DNA from: Gordonia polyisoprenivorans
Lineage (GTDB): Bacteria; Actinomycetota; Actinomycetes; Mycobacteriales; Mycobacteriaceae
Length of the DNA: 64,000 nt
NCBI RefSeq assembly: GCF_017654315.1
Contig: NZ_CP072203.1
Span: 2,976,001 to 3,040,000 of the forward strand
Direction: 5' to 3'
Shown here: positions 51,471 to 62,200 of the stretch, piece by piece
Position numbering within the stretch: position 1 is the stretch's first letter
How the letters are laid out: each line of letters begins with the position of its first letter
Notes under the pieces: model-generated
What the model was told of the DNA's origin: nothing
Databases searched by the model: none
Seen by the model: only the letters and a program-made list of their open reading frames with translations
Position numbers and translations under genes: made by a program

Positions 51471-51838
51471 TTGGCCTTGCCCCACATCAGGGCTCCGAGG
51501 ATCGCGTCCGCACCGGCCCAGAACCAGCGTCCGGCAATCGACATCACCAGAAAGAACACCAGGAATACCGGGATCACACCCCACCGGTCCGACCACTCCC
51601 CAAGATTCGACAGGTTCGCCGCCGCCAGCACCAAGAGCACGCAGCCGACGAGGAACAACACCACCTTCAGCACCGGCAGCCCACCACCGGTGTCGTGAGC
51701 GTCGTTCGGCGCAGTAGAGGCGTCACGGTCATCGGGCGAGAGATCACCGCCGCTCGGTGTCGTGGGGAACTCGGTGGTCACGGCATCGGCGTCGAGGCGA
51801 TGCGCGCCACCCGGAACGGACGAAGTAGGAGCAGTCAT
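51467..51838 (-). CDS. Small two-TM membrane protein of the porin-toxin operon
   Basis: 123 residues (126 if GTG 51847 is used). The acidic/Pro-rich N-terminus has no signal; two hydrophobic helices follow (VVLFLVGCVLLVLAAANL and VIPVFLVFFLVMSIAG) and a third amphipathic stretch ends ALMWGKAK. It lies between the porin and toxin genes and overlaps the latter by 4 bp. It could aid export or anchor the toxin in the inner membrane. No family was recognised. Confidence 0.65.
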   Translation of the reverse strand: MTAPTSSVPGGAHRLDADAVTTEFPTTPSGGDLSPDDRDASTAPNDAHDTGGGLPVLKVVLFLVGCVLLVLAAANLSNLGEWSDRWGVIPVFLVFFLVMSIAGRWFWAGADAILGALMWGKAK

Positions 51839-51940
51839 GGGAGTCACGATCCTTCAGGAGACGAATCTGGATGCTGTAGTTGACGGGACGTCGTCGAACG
51901 CACCGACCGATCACACGTGGCGGCCGGCCAGGCCAATTGG

Positions 51941-52618
51941 TCAGAGATAGTGGGGTTTGCCGTACACGTTGATCGTGTTGTCGTTCAACGCTGTTGACAC
52001 ACTGACGGTGACGTACGCGCGCAGGGCGACCGGCCCCAGACAGCCGTCGACCTTCACATGCACGCCGTCGACGGTGATGCCGGCTTTCCCGGTCTGCATC
52101 TTCTTGCTGCCGAACGGAATATCGGCGATCGTGCCCGGCCGCAACGTCGTGGAGATGTTCGGGGTGACCGTCGCACCGATCACCACCGCCGGCGGATACG
52201 AAATGTTCATCTGCGCCGACGGCCCACCCGAGATCCCGACCGTGGCGCCGGAGGTGACGTCGGTGTTGCAGCCGATCTGAAAACCAGCCGCCACCGTCCC
52301 AGACTGCACCGGCACCGAACCCGACCCGGCGATCACACCCTCACCCTTCAGACTCAGAAATCCTTCTCTTGTCCACGGTGATCGATTAAGCGGCGGCACT
52401 GAGCGCACCTGCTCGTGGGACTTGATCGCCGAGACGACCCACCCGTCATCCGTGCGTTTGGTCGTCTGCTGATCAGCAAACGAACTCGGTGCAGCACCAG
52501 ATGCACCCGCCCCGATCACAGACGCGGCCACCGCAAGCGCCGCACACACGCCCGTCAGCATTCGACGGCGCGCAGTCGTCCTTGATCGACCCCGCACATG
52601 ACTGCCATCGCTCACCAT
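51941..52618 (-). CDS. MspA-family outer-membrane porin
   Basis: A 225-residue exported protein. The signal peptide (LTGVCAALAVAASVIGAGASG, cleavage near AAP) is followed by an MspA-like mature domain of about 185 residues: VPPLNRSPWTREGFLSLKG corresponds to the MspA FPLDRNRLTREWFHSG region, and an IGCNTDVTSG strand, IRYP-like NISYPPAVV, TPNIST, and the C-terminal STALNDNTINVYGKPHYL match the VTTYGEPWNMN end. MspA proteins form octameric channels in the mycolic-acid outer membrane. It is the first gene of the operon with the two-TM protein, toxin and immunity gene. ATG 52618 has a GAGGGG ribosome binding site. Confidence 0.85.
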   Translation of the reverse strand: MVSDGSHVRGRSRTTARRRMLTGVCAALAVAASVIGAGASGAAPSSFADQQTTKRTDDGWVVSAIKSHEQVRSVPPLNRSPWTREGFLSLKGEGVIAGSGSVPVQSGTVAAGFQIGCNTDVTSGATVGISGGPSAQMNISYPPAVVIGATVTPNISTTLRPGTIADIPFGSKKMQTGKAGITVDGVHVKVDGCLGPVALRAYVTVSVSTALNDNTINVYGKPHYL

Positions 52619-52782
52619 GACGCCACCCCTCACACCCATCAGTGCACCGCCATGGATGCGCGATGCCAGATTCTGAACAGTTCGCGAATATGCATCCACG
52701 TCTCACAGGATTCGGCAACCTAAAGATCGACATCACTTTAATTGATTTCGCAACCGTGCAGGTAGGGGCGGTGAGCGATAAA

Positions 52783-52795
52783 TTCCGGACCGGAA
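52783..52795. promoter_or_regulatory. Palindromic operator candidate upstream of the porin operon
   Basis: TTCCGGACCGGAA is a perfect 13-bp palindrome 165 bp upstream of the porin start. The decayed copy keeps TTCCGTACCGGAA at 42151-42163 although surrounding bases differ more. Both are followed by a C-run and G-run that can pair (CCCC...GGGG). Confidence 0.6.
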
Positions 52796-53064
52796 AGAAT
52801 CCCCCAAAAACGGGGACCGCGGAAACGCTCCAAGAATAGACATCAAGCTCGCCGAGAAGTGCACACCACACTGGGGCTTGGAGGTGCATGCCGCAAGCAC
52901 CTCCCGACGCGGACGAGGTCGAAGCTCGACGTCTGCTTCCGTAGCCAAGAGCACCCGTGCACGCCTGCCGCGCTCGCGGACGGGGCGGCGTGCACACCAT
53001 TCTGGAAGTGGAGCTTCGGATACCTTGGGCTGCGCCGACTCGAGGCCTGGATCGTTGACGGCAA

Positions 53065-53262
53065 CTAACCGCTCTGCCGGTTGTTCATACATCTAGGGGC
53101 TTCTGCACGAGGCAGCACTGCGCCCGGCGCTACCTTCAGGGAGGGGTACATCGTGACATCAATGTTCTCGCCTCTTTGAAGTGGACCACACTTGACTCCG
53201 AATGGATCGCCAGCCGTGCCGCGCGCCAAAACAACAGCTTGAACTAGTGAATTGAAACCCAT
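53065..53262 (-). CDS. Short hypothetical ORF
   Basis: A 65-residue reading frame (MGFNSLVQAVVLARG, DVTMYPSLKVAPGAVLP) with no motif and a weak ribosome binding site. It may be an N-terminally incomplete remnant. Weak support. Confidence 0.3.
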   Translation of the reverse strand: MGFNSLVQAVVLARGTAGDPFGVKCGPLQRGENIDVTMYPSLKVAPGAVLPRAEAPRCMNNRQSG

Positions 53263-53314
53263 CGACCCGAAGCCAGAATGGTGCAATCGGCTCCGGGTCG
53301 ACAGGGGTAGGAGG

Positions 53315-53599
53315 TTAGTGCCTATAGTAGCCCGCCCAGGTACCTGCGTTGTACGGCAAGCAGTATGCCTGATGGTACTTGTTGTGCGGCTGCATCGCCC
53401 ATGTACTGCACTCGACATGGAGTCGGAATATCCGAATGGGACCATATACCGGAACGCGGCCGGGTATTAACGAACTCACAATGCTCGCCGGCTCCGATGG
53501 TGTTGAAGCGGTGGCTTCACTTACACCACCAACAATTGCCCCGAAAGATACTCCCAAGGCTAAGGAACCCGCCGCGATTGCGCGTGAAATAGCATGCAC
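53315..53599 (-). CDS. Small secreted protein, unknown function
   Basis: 94 residues from GTG 53599, which has AGGAG 10 nt upstream. The N-terminus is a clear Sec signal (AISRAIAAGSLALGVSFGAIVGG, SEATAS). The mature part has four Cys or fewer (LHVECSTW, YCLPYN) and an aromatic C-terminus (GTWAGYYRH). A small exported, possibly disulfide-bonded peptide. Confidence 0.55.
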   Translation of the reverse strand: MHAISRAIAAGSLALGVSFGAIVGGVSEATASTPSEPASIVSSLIPGRVPVYGPIRIFRLHVECSTWAMQPHNKYHQAYCLPYNAGTWAGYYRH

Positions 53600-53818
53600 G
53601 GTTAACTCACTCCTGATCACAGTAGACGAGATGCAAAGGAAGGTGAAGATTCGCCCGAGCAAATCCATAGTAATTCCAGGAGAATCAGGTCGCAACAGAT
53701 AGACTGACTGATTCGAGATAACGAACCAGATTCTGGTTCTGCGGTTAACACATGGGTTAAGGTACTTCGACAATCCGACCGGTTCGCTGCAACCATCGCC
53801 AAGGAGAGAGGATCAAGT

Positions 53819-54559
53819 ATGCGGGGCCTTGCGAGGCAAGAAGGACGCTTTGTTCGTGGCATGTACATCGACGATGCGGCACCTAGAGATCGCTACCCGT
53901 TCGACCTGCCGGTTATCGGCAGGCTCGCCGCCTCTGGCGGCATGCAGTGGCCTGCTGGCGTTACATTCCTGGTTGGTGAGAATGGTTCAGGGAAGTCCAC
54001 TCTGATCGAGGGACTTGCTACCGCGGTTGGACTGAACGCCGAAGGAGGCAGCCAAAACTATCGCTTTGCTACGCGACCCACCGAGTCTGACCTCGGGAAG
54101 AACATGACGGTTGTTTGGGGACCTAGCAAACCTCGCAGCAGATTCTTTCTTCGCGGTGAGTCATTCTATAATCTCGCGACGGCCAGTGAGAACCTCGGCG
54201 GGTCTCAACTCGAATTATTCGGTGGCGTATCACCGCATCAGCGTTCACACGGTGAGTCATTCTTGGATCTCATGCGAAATCGCTTCTTTCCCGACGGTCT
54301 CTACATTATGGACGAACCGGAATCTGCGCTCTCCCCGCGCGGCTGTATGGCAGCCGTGGCGCTTCTGACAGAGCTGGCGTCAGCTCGCTGCCAGATCATA
54401 ATCGCCACCCATTCGCCAATTCTGCTCAGCGTCCCCGGAGCCACAATTCTTGAAGTAGACGAGGAGGTGAAGCCAGTCTCATATGACGAGGCTATGCCGG
54501 TCCGTCTCACCCGTGAGTTCTTGCAGTCACCGGAACGCTTCCTTCGCCATTTGTTGTGA
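53819..54559 (+). CDS. AAA family ATPase (ABC/SMC-type, AAA_21-like)
   Basis: 246 residues, a single ABC-like P-loop ATPase without TM region. Walker A is VGENGSGKSTLI near residue 56, Walker B is LYIMDEPESALSP near 162, and the H-loop is IIIATHSPILL. The signature is weakened (SLQLELFGGVSPHQRSHGES-type). This single-domain form is common near phage-defence and toxin systems, where it pairs with an effector, and also occurs alone as a cytosolic ATPase of unknown role. It is transcribed alone; the next gene is convergent. Confidence 0.85.
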   Translation: MRGLARQEGRFVRGMYIDDAAPRDRYPFDLPVIGRLAASGGMQWPAGVTFLVGENGSGKSTLIEGLATAVGLNAEGGSQNYRFATRPTESDLGKNMTVVWGPSKPRSRFFLRGESFYNLATASENLGGSQLELFGGVSPHQRSHGESFLDLMRNRFFPDGLYIMDEPESALSPRGCMAAVALLTELASARCQIIIATHSPILLSVPGATILEVDEEVKPVSYDEAMPVRLTREFLQSPERFLRHLL

Positions 54560-54583
54560 ATAAGGAGCATCAAAGCGCGAAAG

Positions 54584-55012
54584 TCATCGGCGCGAACCGG
54601 CGAACGCCGCTAGCCATGTAGCACCGGTGCGAACGTCGATAGCATGATGAATCAAAGGCTCGATCGGCACCAGCGAATGTTCCGACTCTACATACAGCCC
54701 ATATTCGCCCAAGTCTGACAGTTCCTCCGGGAATTCAATCCACTTGGCGTTTAAGTCATGCGCCAGTCCCTCGCCAAGGTACTGAATAAACTGAAGATAA
54801 TCAGAGCTTCGCTGGACTGCTGGACTGTCCACCCTTGGAAAAGTAGCCAACAATTCTTCTTCAACACGGCAAAGAGCGTCGTCGCTCCATGCGGCGAGCG
54901 CTTGAATACCGAGGGCTGACACGATGCTGCTAACACCTTGCTCGACTCGAAGCTTCCACTCTGGAGGCTCGCTGAGGTTCGGCAGGTCGTCCCACCATGA
55001 ATCCGAGATCAT
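54584..55012 (-). CDS. Hypothetical 142-residue acidic protein
   Basis: A helical acidic protein (SVSSIVSALGIQALAAWSDDAL, YLQFIQYLGEGLAHDLNAKW) with no signal peptide. AT-richer codons and size fit an orphan immunity protein of the island, but there is no toxin beside it. The stop is 25 bp from the convergent ATPase. Confidence 0.5.
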   Translation of the reverse strand: MISDSWWDDLPNLSEPPEWKLRVEQGVSSIVSALGIQALAAWSDDALCRVEEELLATFPRVDSPAVQRSSDYLQFIQYLGEGLAHDLNAKWIEFPEELSDLGEYGLYVESEHSLVPIEPLIHHAIDVRTGATWLAAFAGSRR

Positions 55013-55179
55013 CGATCATCCTCCTCCGCTCACCACAGACCAGCCTTAATCCACAGACAGAGGCCACAGTCGCAGCTTGCATCCATACGCTGTGCCCGGG
55101 CCTACCAGGTTACCTAGGAGCCTGCTGAAACAGTCGTGTGCTGTTTCGGCGTGTAGGTCGTGTGTGGGTCTGGTGGAGG

Positions 55180-55390
55180 TGCAGGGTGATTTCCTCGACG
55201 ACTTCACCTATCACGCCGAGACGAACACCCTGACCTGCCGACCAGCACCAAGGGCTACGTCACCTTTGGGGTGGCCTGTCGTGGCTGCCCGATTCGCACA
55301 CGCGCACCGAACCGAGCAGCACTGAATCTACGCCGCCTGATCACCCTGGGACTGACCCACAACGACCGCCATTTTCAGCAGTCTCCTAGT
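55180..55390 (+). pseudogene. IS1182-like transposase fragment, frameshifted
   Basis: Pieces in shifted frames read VEVQGDFLDDFTYHAETNTL then TKGYVTFGVACRGCPIR. The TC...C..CP zinc-knuckle layout is like the middle of IS1182 transposases. Both ends are missing. Confidence 0.55.
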
Positions 55391-55394
55391 TGGA

Positions 55395-56050
55395 ACCGTT
55401 CGGGCTGCCGATTCCATGGTGAAGCACCGCCTGAAGCAGATCGAACCCGTATCCGGTGCTCGCGAGCAGAGCCATTACGGCCAGGAACGCGAAGCCGAAC
55501 AACTGGTCGAAAACCTCTACCGCGACATCCAACTCACCACCGAACAACGACAACTCGTCGAACAGCATCTGCACACCGAACTAGCCACCAACCAAGCCGA
55601 AGCCGATCACCGCCACCGCGACCTCACCACACAGAAAGACCGGCTCCTCGCCGAACGCACCCGACTCCTGCGCGCCCACTACGCCGACGCCATACCGCTC
55701 GATCTACTCAAAACCGAACAAGACCGGATCACCCGACAACTCGCCACCATCGACGAACAGCTGACCGTGACCGTCACCGCCTGCGCGGAGATCGACCACA
55801 ACCTGCACATCGCGCTCCAGTACGCCGAGAATTGCCACCACGGCTACCTCGCAGCTGAACCACCCATTCGACGGCTCTACAATCAAGCCTTCTTCGAACG
55901 CATCGAACTCAGCGAACACGACGCCACCGGCACCCTCAACGACCCCTTTGATGCCATCCACGCCGCCGCAACGACAATCGGCGACGGCGCCGGATCGACC
56001 AGGAAGAACGGCGATGAACACCCGAAACGAACCATACCGGTGCGCCAAGA
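55395..56050 (+). pseudogene. Serine recombinase C-terminal remnant
   Basis: The coiled-coil C-terminal domain of a large serine recombinase: YRDIQLTTEQRQLVEQHLH, AHYADAIPLDLLKTEQDRI, and PIRRLYNQAFFERIEL. The catalytic and zinc-ribbon parts are missing, cut by the IS1182-like fragment. The frame has no stop before the tRNA-Arg gene and reads through it, which suggests the element's attachment site lies at or in the tRNA. Confidence 0.75.
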
Positions 56051-56076
56051 CACAGGTTTGAAAGAAACGGTACTGG

Positions 56077-56149
56077 TGCCCCCGGCAGGATTCGAACCTG
56101 CGACCAGCTGATTAGAAGGCAGCTGCTCTATCCCCTGAGCTACGGAGGC
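56077..56149 (-). tRNA. tRNA-Arg (anticodon TCT)
   Basis: On the minus strand the acceptor stem is GCCTCCG/CGGGGGC, the D arm is GCTC...GAGC, the anticodon loop is CTTCTAA (anticodon at 56114-56116), and the T arm is GCAGG TTCGAAT CCTGC. The discriminator is A. It is at the right edge of the island. Confidence 0.94.
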
Positions 56150-56328
56150 GTGCCTCGGCCGTGAGCGGCCGAAAGGCCTGGGAAGTATATCCCGGTCGGA
56201 TGTGAGGACGGCGACCGTCCCCTCGGCGGTCGCCGTCCTTGCCCGATCAGCATGCCCGACGATCGGGCTCTGTGGCGGACGCCGGAGCGTCCCTGTGGAC
56301 AACTCCGCCCCGCCGGTCGGCGACCGGG

Positions 56329-57270
56329 TCAGGCGACGCAGCGGAAACCGAGGTGTGAGGTGGCGGAGTCGTCGGATTGCGGTGAGCGCGCGGCAGGTCG
56401 GTATCGACGACAGTACTGGGGTGAACACAGGTGAGAGCCACCCTTGGTGACACGCAGGACAGCAGGAGAAGTGCTGGGCGCCAACAGGTTCTGCCGTCCG
56501 CCCGCGGTGACCGTCGACATGTCGGGCGGGACGTGGCGGGGTGTGAACACCTCGGAGGTGCGTTCCCACACGTTGCCGATCATGTCGAACAGGCCGAACG
56601 GATTCGGCGGGTAATACCCGACCGGACTGGTCCCGCCCCAGCCCTCGTTGCGGTAGGGGAATCTCCCGATCCACGTGTTGGCCACGACCGCGCCGTCCGG
56701 GTGGAGCTCGTCGCCCCACGCGTAGTCGTGACCGTCGAGCCCGCCCCGGGCCGCGCATTCCCACTCGGCCTCGGTGGGCAGGCGGCGCCCGGCCCACCGG
56801 GCGTACGCGTCGGCATCGGCATAGGCGATCTGGGTCACTGGGTGGTCGAGCAGGTCGTCGACCCCGGAGTCGGGGCCGAGTGGATGGCGCCACGACGCAC
56901 CGGGCACGTAGCGCCACCATGCGCGCCAGTCGGTGAGGTCCACGGGGCCGTCGGTCGGGGTGAACACCACTGCGCCGGCAACGAGCTCTGCGGAGTCGGC
57001 ACCCGGGAAGTCGGCCGGGTCGAGTGGCCGCTCGGCGACGGTCCGGTAGCCGGTGTCGGCGACGAACGCCGAGAACTGTGCGTTGGTCACCGGGTGAACC
57101 TCGATGGAAAAAGACTCCACGTGGCGGGGGTGGGCGGGTCGCTCCTCGGCGTAGAAGCGGTCCGAGCCCATCTCGAAGTCGGCCGTGGGGATGGCGACGA
57201 GGTCGGTCAGTCCGGATGCCGACCCGGCGCGAAGGGCGCGCCGGCCGGTATCGGAGGTGTCGCCGTGCAC
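56329..57270 (-). CDS. Formylglycine-generating enzyme (FGE/SUMF1) family protein
   Basis: A 313-residue protein of FGE length. Early FEMGSDRFYAEERPAHPR, middle RLPTEAEWECAARGG and LFDMIGNVWERT, and the C-terminal GGSHLCSPQYCRRYRPAAR contain the two copper/catalytic cysteines (Cys282 and Cys287 by count), in the same spacing as true FGEs. It would convert Cys to formylglycine in sulfatases. No sulfatase is visible in the window, so its client must lie elsewhere. It is divergent from ettA. Confidence 0.92.
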   Translation of the reverse strand: MHGDTSDTGRRALRAGSASGLTDLVAIPTADFEMGSDRFYAEERPAHPRHVESFSIEVHPVTNAQFSAFVADTGYRTVAERPLDPADFPGADSAELVAGAVVFTPTDGPVDLTDWRAWWRYVPGASWRHPLGPDSGVDDLLDHPVTQIAYADADAYARWAGRRLPTEAEWECAARGGLDGHDYAWGDELHPDGAVVANTWIGRFPYRNEGWGGTSPVGYYPPNPFGLFDMIGNVWERTSEVFTPRHVPPDMSTVTAGGRQNLLAPSTSPAVLRVTKGGSHLCSPQYCRRYRPAARSPQSDDSATSHLGFRCVA

Positions 57271-57469
57271 TCATCGATGGTGCCACCGGTGGCTCGGGCG
57301 CGCCTGCCTCGCACGCGCCGACACGGCAGACCGGCCGGTGCGATTAGACTGGTGCACCGTTGTGTCAGGGCCCGGCTCTCTCCGCGCCCGGGGATCGCCC
57401 GCCGCAGATGAGACCGCGAGTTGTTCGTCGGCCCCACGACCCGAAAACCACTGGTAGAGAGGCTCACGC

Positions 57470-59143
<1,674 letters not shown>

Positions 59144-59235
59144 TCGCCGGGGGCCGCCGCAGGCGCTAGGCTCGCCATGGAGCCAACGGCGGCGCCTCCG
59201 TCACCCCTGCGCCGCGCACGAGAGGGTGATTGTCG

Positions 59236-62200
59236 TTGTCGGATGTGACTTCGCTTCTGCCGCAAGTCATTCCCAGCTATCTGGCGACCTCGGTGGGGGT
59301 CGCCGCGGATGCGGCGGGGACCGACCGGTCGCGCATCGATCCGGCCACTCTCGACCCGGCCGTCCTCGACCGCATCCGCGCGCACATGGAGACCGCCGCG
59401 ATCCGGCGATCCGGTGAGGCGGTGGTCGAGGTCACCACCGACGGTGCGGGCGGCACCGACGTGGTGGTGGTGACCGACGACATGCCACTGCTGGTGGAGT
59501 CGGTGCTCGCCACGCTCGAGGGGCGGGGCATGACGGTCACCCGCATCGACCACCCGATCATGGCGGTCACCCGTGACGAGGCGGGCGCCCTCACCGATAT
59601 CTGCGGCCCACACGCAGGACTGGCCGAATCCTGGATCTCGGTGTCGGCGCTGTCGAGTCGGGAGTCGGTCGACGACACACAGCTGCGGGCCGACATCCAG
59701 CGCGGTATCGACGTGGTAGCGGTGATCGACGGTGACGCCACCGCGATGCGGGAGCGTTTGACCGGATGTTCCGCGGAGTGTGCCGGCGCGCACCTCGACA
59801 ACGAGTCGGGTGTGTCCACCGACGACCAGCGCGAGTACGCGCGGCTGCTCGAATGGTTCGCCGGCAACCACTTCGTGCCACTCGGCTATACCCGACTCGA
59901 CGCCTCCGGTGCGGTGACCGACCGACTCGGTCTCAACCGCGCAGGGCCCGTTGACCTGGACTTCCCGAGGATCGAGACCACGCCCCTGACACCGCGCGTG
60001 TCACGGGTGTTCCTCGACACCGGAATCCAGCGCTCGAAATTCCCGATCCTCATCGCGGTGCCGGCATTCGACCCGGCGGGCGCACATGTCGGCGAGCATC
60101 GCTTCCTCGGCGTCTTCACCTCCTCGGGCCTGCATCAGACGGTGCTCGATGTCCCGGTTCTGCGCGGCAAGGTGCACGACGTGGTTGCCCTCGCAGGCGT
60201 CGACGAGGATTCCTTTGCCGGGCGCACAATGGTCGAACTCCTCCAGAACTACCCACTGGTCGAGATGTTCCAGGACACGACCGCGGAACTGCACCGGCGG
60301 ATCGACGAGATGCTCGACGCCGTCGCAACGCGATCCCTGCGGGTGTTCCTCCGCGTGCACCCCGCAGGCGGAGCCGCCACCGCACTCATCTACCTTCCGC
60401 GCGACCGGTACAACACCCCGTCACGGACAGCTCTGGGCGCGGCCGTCACCGACATGCTCGGTGGCAGCGACCTCGAATACTCGGCGCGGGTCAGTGAGCG
60501 CCCCCTGGCACTGCTGCAGGTGATGGTGCGGGTGGACCCCGACGCCGCTCGCTCGTGGGGTTCGGTCGACATCGGCACCGATGTGCAGCGCCGGATGCAG
60601 ACCACCCTGTCCGAGGCGATCCGGAGCTGGGACGAGCGGGTACGAGAACTGATCACCACCGCCTCGGAGCGGGCACTGCCGCCCGGTGGCGCCGATGCCA
60701 TGCTGCGCCTGATCAATACGCTACCGGCCGACTACAAGGACCAGCGCGCTCCCGCAGACGCCGTCGGCGACCTCGCCCATGTGGCCGCACTCGAGCCCGG
60801 TCACCTGGCCGTCACCTTCGACAAGCACTCGGGTGCGCAGAGCCGAACCGACCGGGATCATTGGGATTTCACCCTGTACCTGTGCGACGAGTCGGCCACG
60901 CTGACCGACGTATTGCCCGTGCTGCACAGTCTCGGCCTCGACGTCATCGACGAACACCCGTACGCGCTGCGCGGCATCGGTGACAAGGATTGCCACGTCT
61001 ACGAATTCGCCGTGGTGTTGACCGCCGGGATGGATGTCGACGTCGATCACGCCGACGATCTGCCCGAACGGTTCACCGAGGCATTCGCCCAGATCTGGCG
61101 ACAACACGCACAAATCGATGCCTACAACGAGCTGATCATCCGGTGTGGACTGGACTGGCGGGCGGCGGCAATGCTCCGTGCCTATGGCCGCTATCTCAAG
61201 CAATGCGGATTCTCCTACAGCACAAGCCATGTCGCGTCCACGCTGGGCCGCTATCGTGAGGTCACCCGTGGGCTGGTCGCCTTGTTCGAGGCGTCGTTCG
61301 ACCCGGCGGTCGCCGACGCGGACCGTCGTGCCGACGTCCTCGAGCAATTACGTGCGGATGTGGGGGCCGTGCTGAGTCTGGACGCCGACCGCATCGTGTC
61401 GGCGTTCCTCGCGGTCATCGCCGCCACCGATCGGACCAATTTCTACGTGCTCGGCGCGCCGGGAAACTCCAGCGACACGACCGACAGCAAAACGACCGAC
61501 AGCGACACGACCGACAGCGGCGACGAGCACCGGCCGGTGATGTCGTTCAAGCTGCGTCCGCGCGACATCCCGCAGACCCCGGAACCCCGGCCGCTGCACG
61601 AGATCTTCGTGTATTCGCCACGCGTGGAGGGGGTGCATCTGCGATTCGGCGCCGTCGCCCGAGGCGGGCTGCGGTGGTCGGATCGACGCGAGGACTTCCG
61701 CACCGAGATCCTCGGACTCGTCAAGGCGCAAGCGGTCAAGAACGCGGTGATCGTGCCGGTCGGGGCCAAGGGTGGCTTCGTCCTGACCCGGCCCCCGGCC
61801 CCGACCGGGGATGCCGCCGCCGACCGAGAGACATTGCGGGCCGAGGGAATCGACTGCTATCGCATGTTCATCTCCGGTCTGCTCGACGTCACCGACAACA
61901 TCGACCGGGCGACCGGCGAGGTGATCCCGGCCAGGTCGGTGGTCCGGCGCGACGGTGATGATCCGTACCTGGTCGTCGCCGCCGACAAGGGCACCGCGGC
62001 GTTCTCCGACATCGCCAACGACGTTGCGGGACGGTACGGCTTCTGGCTCGGTGACGCCTTCGCGTCCGGGGGCTCGGCCGGCTACGACCACAAGGCCATG
62101 GGCATCACCGCGCGCGGTGCCTGGGAATCGGTGAAGCGACACTTCCGGGAAATGGGAATCGACACCCAGACACAGGATTTCACGGTCGTCGGAATCGGCG

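Noticed and set aside
56051..56111. Final residues of the recombinase frame (ending GFEPATS)
   Set aside because: This is translation of the tRNA-Arg gene, a common false C-terminus in databases.
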